64,000 bases of DNA. It comes from JAFLCL01 sp039809495 (GTDB lineage Bacteria; Myxococcota_A; Polyangia; Polyangiales; Sandaracinaceae). The stretch covers positions 102,008 through 166,007 of the forward strand of contig JBDHVC010000002.1 in the NCBI GenBank assembly GCA_039809495.1, written 5' to 3'. Below the pieces are notes generated by a model, which searched no databases, was not told the DNA's origin, and worked only from the letters and a program-made list of their open reading frames with translations. Positions within the stretch are counted from its first letter, which is position 1. Each line of letters starts with the position of its first letter. This document shows positions 52,600-60,600 of the stretch, piece by piece. A program made the translations under genes and the position numbers.

Positions 52600-53607
52600 G
52601 TGTCGAGCTCACCTCGTCCGCCTCCGCGGGCCTCGGAGCCTCCGAGCGCGGCTCGCGTCGCCGTCGTCGATGACGATCGGCTCTCCCGCGAGCGGCTGAG
52701 CGTGTTGCTCGGCGCTCGGGGCTACGACGCGGTCGGCCTCGACTCGGCGGCGCGCCTCTTCGAGACCCACCAGAGCGCTCCCTACGACGTCGTGCTCCTC
52801 GACGTCATGATGGCCGGGCTGGACGGCGTCTCGGCGTGTCGGATCTTCAAGGCGCGATCGGAGGGCTTCGTGCCCGTCATCCTCGTCACGGCGCGCGACG
52901 CCCCCGAGGCGCGGGTCGAGGGGCTCCGCGCCGGGGCCGACGACTACGTGCCGAAGCCCTTCGTCGACGAGGAGGTGCTCGCGCGCGTCGCGTCGATGCT
53001 GCGCATCAAGCAGGCCTACGAGCAGGTGCGGGCCTCGCGCGATCGCTTCGCGGAGCTGGCGATGGTCGACGCGCTCACGGGGCTCTTCAACGTCCGCTAC
53101 CTCGAGCAGCGGCTGAGAGAGGAGTGGAAGCGCGCCGAGCGCCAGCACGAGCCGCTCGCCCTCGCGATGCTCGACCTGGATCGGTTCAAGGCGATCAACG
53201 ACCGGTACGGGCACGAGGCCGGCAACGACGCGCTCCGCGAGGTGAGCGCCCGCATCGCCGCCTCCGTCCGCGAGACCGACGTCGTCGCTCGCTACGGGGG
53301 CGAGGAGTTCGTGGTCCTCTTGCCGAGCACGCGCGCCGGAGGCGCGCTCGTCGTGGCGGAGCGGATCCGGAGCGCGGTCGCCTCGCGTCGCGTGGGCGTC
53401 GGAGGCGTCGAGCTCGAGATCACCGTGTCGGTCGGCGTCGGCCTGTACCCCAGCCGAGGCGTCACGACGCGGGACGCCCTCGTCGCGTCCGCGGATCACG
53501 CGCTCTACCGGGCGAAGGACGAGGGGCGCAACCGGACCTGCGTGGCGCAAGAGCTCCTCTACGAGCTCCGCCCCAACGGAGAAGACGGCCCGCCTCGCTC
53601 GAGGTGA
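52600..53607 (+). CDS. Response regulator diguanylate cyclase (REC-GGDEF)
   Basis: 335 residues from GTG 52600. Receiver domain about 18-135 with acidic pocket VVDDD, phospho-acceptor Asp68 in LLDVMM, Thr97 and Lys119 (KPF). GGDEF domain about 155-320 with GGEEF (233-237) and an RxxD I-site (Arg224-Asp227) 5 residues before it. Same two-domain plan as PleD-type or WspR-type cyclases: phosphorylation should raise c-di-GMP output, with product inhibition. No cognate histidine kinase is adjacent. Element copy C follows the stop. Confidence 0.96.
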   Translation: MSSSPRPPPRASEPPSAARVAVVDDDRLSRERLSVLLGARGYDAVGLDSAARLFETHQSAPYDVVLLDVMMAGLDGVSACRIFKARSEGFVPVILVTARDAPEARVEGLRAGADDYVPKPFVDEEVLARVASMLRIKQAYEQVRASRDRFAELAMVDALTGLFNVRYLEQRLREEWKRAERQHEPLALAMLDLDRFKAINDRYGHEAGNDALREVSARIAASVRETDVVARYGGEEFVVLLPSTRAGGALVVAERIRSAVASRRVGVGGVELEITVSVGVGLYPSRGVTTRDALVASADHALYRAKDEGRNRTCVAQELLYELRPNGEDGPPRSR

Positions 53608-53610
53608 CCC

Positions 53611-53765
53611 GCCCGCCGAGGCGCGCGGGCTCGGCGGGTGGGAGGCTCGCGCCGAACCACGCGGCGTGAGGGAGCGCCTCTGGCAGCCCCTCGGATCATG
53701 AAGGAGCAGCATGAAGCGGCTCGACGGCTTCATGCCGTGAGGCCTCGAGCGGGCGAGCCTCGAGG
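53611..53765 (+). repeat. Structured intergenic element, copy C
   Basis: After the REC-GGDEF gene. Stem 1: CTCGCGCCG (53646-53654) with CGGCGTGAG (53662-53670), one G.T pair. Stem 2: GAGGG with CCCTC flanking the conserved CTCTGG-CAG loop. Stem 3: GCATGAAGC (53709-53717) with GCTTCATGC (53727-53735). Stem 4: CCTCGAG (53743-53749) with CTCGAGG (53759-53765). Same order of parts as copy B with different stem sequences. Confidence 0.68.
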
Positions 53766-53818
53766 GAGCGCTGGATCCGGGCCGGGGACGCGGTAGCCTC
53801 GCGGCTCTCGGAGGCCCC

Positions 53819-55081
53819 ATGCCGAACGTCCCCTCGATCCGCACCGCGCTCGCCGCGCTCGCCCTCGCCGCATCGCTCGCCGCTGGCTGCGGGGAGTCGC
53901 ACGTCACGGAGGATCCCTCCTCGGACGCGGGCCCGATCGTCTTCGATCTCGACGGCGCGCGCCTGCGCGATACGCCGAGCGCTCCCGACGCGGCGCGTGG
54001 GACGGGCAACGTGGGCGCGCCGTGTACGTCGAGCGCCGACTGCACGGGCGCGGCCGATCTCTGCATCCCCGCGCAGCCGGGCTTGCTCCCCGGCGGGTAC
54101 TGCTCCTCGATGTGCAGCGCGGACGATCCGGCGAGCTGCCCCGACGGGTCCACCTGCGTGCAATTCTCGCCGAGCCAATCGTTCTGTCTGCTCCAGTGCG
54201 ATCCCGAGGCGACGGAGCGCGCGTGCCGGGCCGGCTACGGTTGCTCGAGCGGGATCGGCCTCGGCGCGAACGTGTGCATCGGGGGATGCACCGACGCGAG
54301 CGACTGCGGCGCGGGCCGGGCGTGCGATCCGCGCGGCGGCGAGGTCGGGGCGGGCCAGTGCTACACGGAAGGCGCGGAGATCGGCGGCGCGTGCGTGGAG
54401 GACGGCGACTGCCCCGCGGGCGGGGCGTGCCAACCCGAGCGTGACACCGGCTGGCCCGGCGGCGCTTGCCTGGGCGGTCGCTGCGACGTGACGACGAACG
54501 AGGGGTGCGACGCGGGCGACGCGTGCCTCCCGACGACCTTCGGCGGCGGCGTCTGCGTCGCGGGGTGCGACGTCGACGCCGACTGTCGGGGCGGCTACGC
54601 GTGCATCGAGTCGAGCGAGACGCCGGGGCGGAAGTACTGCGCGCCGGGCTGCGAGGGCGACGCGGCGTGCACGATCGCGGGCAACGTCTGTAACCCCGGC
54701 GCGGGCACGTGCGCGCCGCCCTTCGTCGCGGGACGGCTCGGCGGGACGTGCGGCTTCCGCGAGGCGTGCGTGGGTGGGACGTGCTTCGCCGAGTACGACT
54801 CCGGATACCCGAGCGGGTACTGCGCGTATCTGGGCTGCGAGATCGGGACGTCGGGGACCTGCCCAGACGACGGCGTCTGCGCGCCGCGCGGGACGCGCAA
54901 CGTCTGCCTCGCGCCGTGCACGGAGGCCTCCGACTGCCGCGCCGGCTACGCTTGCCGAGCGGTCGATCCCGAGGACGAGACGAGCCCGCGCGCTTGCTTC
55001 CCGGCCTGCACCAGCGAGGCGGACTGCCCGAGCCGCGTCACGAGCTGTGACACGGAGACGGGATACTGCGTGCGGACGTGA
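53819..55081 (+). CDS. Cys-rich lipoprotein
   Basis: 420 residues, ATG. Signal with lipobox LAAGC (Cys24). After a short linker the protein is a string of Cys-rich modules of about 35-45 residues with the pattern C.....DC..G..C....GGYC (for example CTSSADCTGAADLC, CTDASDCGAGRAC, CTEASDCRAGYAC), the small disulfide-knot repeats common in myxobacterial surface proteins. Function unknown; it is probably a surface or predation-related stalk. No enzymatic motif. Confidence 0.85.
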   Translation: MPNVPSIRTALAALALAASLAAGCGESHVTEDPSSDAGPIVFDLDGARLRDTPSAPDAARGTGNVGAPCTSSADCTGAADLCIPAQPGLLPGGYCSSMCSADDPASCPDGSTCVQFSPSQSFCLLQCDPEATERACRAGYGCSSGIGLGANVCIGGCTDASDCGAGRACDPRGGEVGAGQCYTEGAEIGGACVEDGDCPAGGACQPERDTGWPGGACLGGRCDVTTNEGCDAGDACLPTTFGGGVCVAGCDVDADCRGGYACIESSETPGRKYCAPGCEGDAACTIAGNVCNPGAGTCAPPFVAGRLGGTCGFREACVGGTCFAEYDSGYPSGYCAYLGCEIGTSGTCPDDGVCAPRGTRNVCLAPCTEASDCRAGYACRAVDPEDETSPRACFPACTSEADCPSRVTSCDTETGYCVRT

Positions 55082-55181
55082 GCGTCTCGCGCGCCGCGGG
55101 TGAGCGGGGGACGTGTCGTCGTCCGCCGCGCCCCGCATCGGTTGACCACGGCTCACGCCATCGAGTAGGAGGGCGCCGACG

Positions 55182-56504
55182 ATGACCGTTTCGATGCCTC
55201 CCCTCTCGGGCGCGCCGCCGTCCTTCTGGCCCGTGACGGACGTGGGCCGCGTCCGCGATCACAACGAGGACAGCTTCCTCGTCGATCGCAAGCTCCAGCT
55301 CTTCGTCGTCTGCGACGGCATGGGCGGACACGCCGCGGGCGAGGTCGCGTCGAACATCGCGGCGCGCACGGTCCGCGAGGTCATCGCGAGCCAAAGGGAG
55401 GCGCTCGCCACCTTCGGCGCCGCCGAGGGTGGGATGAGCCGCGCCGAGGTGCTCCGGCTCCTCGAGTCCGCCGTCCAGGAGGCCTGCTCGACCGTCTATC
55501 AAGAGGGGCAGCGCGACGAGTCCAAGCGCGGCATGGGGACGACGCTCGACGTCCTCCTGCTCCTCGGGGCGCGCGGCTTCATCGCCCACGTCGGCGACTC
55601 GCGCATCTACCTCCATCGGCAGGGGTCGATGCACCAGCTCACCGAGGATCACTCGCTCATCAACGAGCTCCTGCGTCGCGGCCGGCTGACCCGCGAGCAG
55701 ATCGAGAAGCTCCAGTACAAGAACGCCGTCACGCGCGCGGTCGGCGTCTACGAGAGCGTCGAGATCGACACGCTCGACTTCGACGTGCTCGGCGGCGACT
55801 GCTTCCTGCTCTGCTCCGACGGCCTCCACGGCTACTTCGAGCAGGCGGAGCTCGCTAAGATCTTCTCCGAGACGGCCGACGAGGCCCTCTCGCAGAAGCT
55901 GGTCGACCTCGCGAACGAGCGCGGGGGCAAGGACAACATCACCTCGATCGTCGTGAAGGTGCCGGAGGGCGACTCCGGGCTCGATCGCCTCGCGCGCGAG
56001 GTGAACCTGAAGCTCGAGGTGCTGCACACGATGCCGCTCTTTCGCTTCCTGAGTTATCAGGAGCTGGTGCGCGTGATGAACGGCACCCAGGTGCGCACCT
56101 TCGACGCCGGGAGCTTCGTCGTGCGCGAGGGAGAGCAGGGCGACGAGCTCTTCATCGTGCTCACGGGGAGGGTCCGCGTGGAGTCGGCGGGCACGCCCAT
56201 CGCGGAGCTCGGGCCGGGGCAGCACTTCGGGGAGATGGCGCTCGTCGACAAGACGGCGCGGAGCGCCGACGTCAGCGCGATCGAGGAGAGCTCGCTCCTC
56301 TCCATCGGGCGACGCGCGTTCTTCGATATCATCCGCAAGGATCACGGGATCGCGGTCAAGCTGCTCTGGAGCTTCCTCGGCGTCCTGACGGAGCGGCTGC
56401 GCAACACCTCTCGCGAGCTCGGCGAGGCCCGCGAGGGCAAGCCCGCGGCGAGCGAGCCGTCCGAGGTGGAGCTGCTCCTCTCGACGCTCGACGAGGAGCC
56501 TTGA
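55182..56504 (+). CDS. PP2C-type protein phosphatase fused to a cyclic-nucleotide-binding domain
   Basis: 440 residues, ATG with AGGAGG 9 nt upstream. Residues 15-255 are a PP2C phosphatase: VRDHNEDSF, FVVCDGMGGHAAGE, GMGTTLDV, HVGDSRIYL, LCSDGL, KDNITSIVV, covering the metal-ligand Asp residues. Residues about 284-405 are a cyclic-nucleotide-binding domain with the phosphate cassette FGEMALVDKTARSADVSA. The enzyme removes phosphate from Ser/Thr kinase targets and may be switched by cAMP or cGMP. It heads a run with a FecR-like gene (7 nt) and a giant TPR gene. Confidence 0.95.
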   Translation: MTVSMPPLSGAPPSFWPVTDVGRVRDHNEDSFLVDRKLQLFVVCDGMGGHAAGEVASNIAARTVREVIASQREALATFGAAEGGMSRAEVLRLLESAVQEACSTVYQEGQRDESKRGMGTTLDVLLLLGARGFIAHVGDSRIYLHRQGSMHQLTEDHSLINELLRRGRLTREQIEKLQYKNAVTRAVGVYESVEIDTLDFDVLGGDCFLLCSDGLHGYFEQAELAKIFSETADEALSQKLVDLANERGGKDNITSIVVKVPEGDSGLDRLAREVNLKLEVLHTMPLFRFLSYQELVRVMNGTQVRTFDAGSFVVREGEQGDELFIVLTGRVRVESAGTPIAELGPGQHFGEMALVDKTARSADVSAIEESSLLSIGRRAFFDIIRKDHGIAVKLLWSFLGVLTERLRNTSRELGEAREGKPAASEPSEVELLLSTLDEEP

Positions 56505-56511
56505 GGCTCGC

Positions 56512-57636
56512 GTGACGGACGAGCGCGAGGGCTGGGTCGCTTCGGGGCGGAGGGGACGCCTCGCGCCGCACCGCTCACCTCGGCCGCGCGCGCGCCGGCT
56601 CCTCGGCGTCGTCGCGCTCGTGCTCGCCGCCGTCGCCGCGGGATGCGGCGAGCACCCCACCTCGACGAGCGGTGAGGCCGTGCGCCCTCCGAGCGGCCCT
56701 GGCGCACGCCTCGAGGACGAGAGCCGCGAGAGCCGCGCGCCCGATCCCCGCTTGCCACCCGCGATCCTCGGGGAGATCCGCGGAGGAGGTGCCGTCACGA
56801 TCGACGACGTCGCCTCGATCGAGGGCGCGCCGGTCGAGGTGGGGAGCGTGCTCGCTCACGTCGGCGAGGGATCCGTCGCGCTCGAGCTCTCCGCCGGGGC
56901 GCGGGCGTCGCTCCACGGTGAGGGGGCGATGCTGCTCGCCGAGCCGCCGGACCGCGGGCTCTGGATCGCGCGCGGCGTCGTGCACGTCGCCGATCCGCCG
57001 TCGGGGATGGGCCAGCGCTCGTCCCGGCGCGTCGCGACCGCCACCGCGACGATCGAATTCGTGGGCGCGGGCGACGTCGTCGTCACCGTCGACGCGACGG
57101 GCGCGACGAGGGTGGCGGTGCTCGCGGGCGCGGTCGACGTGTCGAACGGCGAGGTGGACGCGCGCCGGCGGCTGCGCGTCGTCCGCGTCGTCGCGGGGCT
57201 CGCGACGCGGATCGCCGATCGCATCGAGGAGCCCGCGCCCGCCGCGGCGGTCCGGCTCGAGGACGCGCTCGAGGAGGCGCTCGCGCTCGAGGGCCCGCCC
57301 GATCCTTCCGCGAGCGCGCCCCCGAGCGTCCCGACGCTCGCCGCGTCGACGGCACGCCTCGACGAGGCGATGCGGTGGCTCGAGATCGAGGAGCACCGCG
57401 GGCGAGAGCTGACGACGCGACACCGCGCCGCCGTGCAGGCGGGGCGGAGCGACGAGGCGATGCAGCGCCAGCGCGAGATCGTCGCGCACGCTCAGGCGGT
57501 CCACGCGCTTCGGCAGATCGTCCTCGCGCGCTGGGAGCGCTTCGCCCTCTCCGCGCGCGCGAGCCTCGCGCCGCGGGAGCGCGAGCCGAGCGTCGCGCCG
57601 CGCTTCGAGCGCCTGCGGAACCTGCTCGGGTCATGA
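56512..57636 (+). CDS. FecR-like lipoprotein
   Basis: 374 residues from GTG 56512, 7 nt after the phosphatase. Lipobox AVAAGC after a basic start. Residues about 95-220 resemble the FecR domain (GGAVTIDDVASIEGAPVEVGSVLAHVGEGSVALELSAGAR, 'GVVHVADPP' and a later 'VAVLAGAVDVSNGE' strand), a beta domain common in envelope proteins of this lineage. The last 80 residues are a charged helix. No anti-sigma TM signature, so a regulatory role in iron uptake is not implied. Confidence 0.72.
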   Translation: MTDEREGWVASGRRGRLAPHRSPRPRARRLLGVVALVLAAVAAGCGEHPTSTSGEAVRPPSGPGARLEDESRESRAPDPRLPPAILGEIRGGGAVTIDDVASIEGAPVEVGSVLAHVGEGSVALELSAGARASLHGEGAMLLAEPPDRGLWIARGVVHVADPPSGMGQRSSRRVATATATIEFVGAGDVVVTVDATGATRVAVLAGAVDVSNGEVDARRRLRVVRVVAGLATRIADRIEEPAPAAAVRLEDALEEALALEGPPDPSASAPPSVPTLAASTARLDEAMRWLEIEEHRGRELTTRHRAAVQAGRSDEAMQRQREIVAHAQAVHALRQIVLARWERFALSARASLAPREREPSVAPRFERLRNLLGS

Positions 57637-57676
57637 GCCCCCGCAGCGCGAGGATCCCAAACGCGCGGTGAAGGGA

Positions 57677-57682
57677 TATACT
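57677..57682 (+). promoter_or_regulatory. -10-like element before the giant TPR gene
   Basis: TATACT, five of six consensus matches, ending 11 nt before ATG 57694. Would give a leader of only a few nt. No -35 seen, so it may act with an alternative factor or be fortuitous. Confidence 0.35.
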
Positions 57683-57693
57683 CCGCCCGCTCT

Positions 57694-60600
57694 ATGAGCG
57701 CCTCCGAGCCCACCCACGAAGCGTCCCCCGAGGACGCTGCGCCGATCGCCTCCGCCGATGCTCCGTTGCTCCTGTCGACCGGCCACCGCATCGCGGAGCT
57801 CCGGGCGGAGCTGGAGCTGCAAGAGGCGAAGTCAGCCAAGGCGATCGTCATCGACGCGATCGGCCACCTCGCGTCCTTCGATCGCGCCGAGGAGGCAGGC
57901 GCCCCGCGCGAGCTGGTCGCCGCGTACAACCTCGATCCCACCTTTCGACCGCCCCTCTTCGCCTTGGTCGACGGCTTCGAGCGCAAGCGCTCGCTCAAGA
58001 ACCTCGATCGGCTCTACGACGCGGAGGTGAAGAGCGCGCGCGGGTCCGAGGATCGGATCGACGCGCTGCTCGATCGCGCCTTCGTCCTCGACGTGCAGGG
58101 ATCGAGCGCGGACGCGGACGCGCTGCTCGATCAGGCGCTCGAGGCCGGGCCCGAGCGCGCGGGGGCCTGGGCCGTCCTCGAGATGCTGGCGCGCCATCGC
58201 GGCCGCGACGATCTGGCCCGGGTCGCGAGCCGGGCGCGGGCCGAGCGCGCCAAGACGGCGGCGCTCCGCGCGGTGCTCCTGCACGAGGCCGCGGTGGAGG
58301 CGGAGGCCGATCCGAAGGCGGCGCTCGCGCTCCTGATCGAGGCGTCGAAGGCGGATCCGAGCTCGCCGCGGATCCTGACGGCGCTCGACGGCGCGGCGCG
58401 GCTCGCCGGCGAATTCGACGTCGTCGTGGAGGCGCTCGCGCGGCGCGCGGAGGCCGAGGCGGACGTCGAGCCGAGCCTCGCGGCCGCGCTCTTCGTCGAG
58501 GCTTCGGCGCTCGTTCGCTCACGGCTCGGCGATGGGGCGCGCGCGCTCGCCTGGAGCGGCCGCGCCGTCGAGCTGGCCATGGACGATCCGCTCGCGTGGC
58601 TCGAGCACCTCGAGGCGGCCGAGGCGGCGGAGGACTACGAGCGCGTCGAGCGGGCGAGCGCGCGGCTGCTCGAGCTCGCGGGCGACTCGCTCGGCGCGTT
58701 CTCCGCGGTGATCCACCTGCGACGCGCCGAGGCGGCCACGGCGCTCGGCCGCTCCGACGACGCGGCGCGACACCTCGAGGGGGCGCGCGCGCGGGCCCCC
58801 GGATCCGAGACCCTCGCGCTGCTCGCGTCGCCGGATACACGGCCCCTGCTCGGCGCGCGTCGCGACGCCCTCCGCTCGCGCGCCGAAGCCGCGCCGAGCG
58901 TCGAGGCGCGGCTCGAGGCGCTCCACGCGCTCGCGGCGCTCGACGCAGCCGAAGGAGACGTCACGCAGCTCGGGGCTCGCATCGAGGCGTTCGCCTCGAC
59001 GCTCGACGCCTCGCGCGAGCCCCGCGCGCTCGAGCCGTCGCGTGAGGGTGACACCCTGCGCGACCTCGTGCTGCTCGCGGTCGCGACGGGCGCGGCGCTC
59101 CCTCCCGAGGTGCTCGCGCCGCGCCTGCTCTTTGGCCTCGAGGCCCCGGCGCTCGACGAGGAGCGGTCAGCGTGGCGGCTCACGACGATCGCGCTCGCCG
59201 CGTCGCAGGGGCGCTTCGGGATCGCGCGGGACGCCGCCGCCGCGGCGCTCGACGACGCCGCCTGCGCGTCGTGGGCGCCCGAGGTCGCGATCGTCTTCGG
59301 CGCGCGGGCGGGCGACGAGGCGCTCGTCGCGCGCGCGCACGAGCACGCCGCGCGGGGCGCGAGCGCCGACGTGGCTTGGGCGCACGCGGTGGCGCGCGCT
59401 CGCTCGCTCGTCCGGGCGAACGAGCTCGACGAGGCGCAGCGCGTCTTGACCGAGGCGGTGTCGCGAGAGGAGCTCGACGCGTATGGCCGCGCGCTGCTCG
59501 AGGAGGTCGGGCGCGCGCGAGGCGACGTCGAGGCGCTCCTCGCGACGCTGCGCGAGTCCTCGGCCAACGCCGCGCCCGAGGTGCTCTCGGCGCAGCTCTC
59601 GAGCACGGCGCATGTGGCGGAGGCCGAAGGCAACGTCGAGCTCGCCGCGAGGAGCGCGGAGGAGGCGCTCGCGCGCGACCCGGCGAGCGTCGAGGCCCGG
59701 CTGCTCTTGGCGCGCCTGGCGCTCCGATCGGGCGACGCCGCGCGCGCGCATCGGGTGCGTGACGGGCTGCCCGCCCCCGTCTGGTCCGCCCTCCGCGGGA
59801 TCGACCCGTCGACCCCCGCGAGCGAGCGAGAGTCGCTCCTCACCTCGCTCCTCGAGGACGCGAGCGTCGGGGTGGAGAGCGCTCTCGCGCTGCGGACGAT
59901 GCCCTCCGCCTCCGAGCCCGCGAGGGCGAGCGCCGCCGCGCGCCTCGGGCCCGACCTCGCGCTGGGCCCCGACCCGCTCGATCCCATCCGCGCGGGCCGC
60001 GCGGGCGCGTGGCTCGCGCTGGCTGACGAGCTTCGCAACGAGGACGGAGCCGGCGACTCCGCGGACGAGGTCGCGACGTTCGCGCTGCGGATGGCGCTCT
60101 TGGCGGGAGAGCTCGACGACGACGCGTTCCTCCGGATGGCCGAGCTCGAGGACGTCGACGGGGACGTTCGCCCCGATCCGGCGCTCGTCTCGAGCGAGAT
60201 CGTGCTCGACGCGCTCTTGCGCGGAGAGAGCAGCGATCTCTCGGAGCTGGTGACGACGCACGCGCGCCACGTCGAGGGCGCCGCGGTCGAGCCCACGAGC
60301 GACGTCGCCCTCGCGCAGCTCCGGCTGCTCGTCGCGACGGGCCGAGGCGATCAGGCGCTCGCCGCGCTCCGTGACGCGGTCGACCGCGCGCCCGAGGATC
60401 CTGCGACGCTCGACGCTCTCCGCGTCGCCGCGCGCGAAGCGAAGGCGTGGCCCGACGTGGTCCGCGCGTGCGACGCGCTCGCGACGCTCCTCGAGCGTGT
60501 CCCCTCGGCTCGCGAGTACGCGGCCGAGCTGCTCGAGGAGGCTGCGGCCGTCTCGATGGACGAGCGCGATGACGTCGAGGCCGCGGAGGATCGCTGCCGT

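Noticed and set aside
55142..55171. TTGACC before the PP2C gene as a promoter
   Set aside because: No acceptable -10 at 16-18 nt; the downstream AGGAGG is better explained as the ribosome site.
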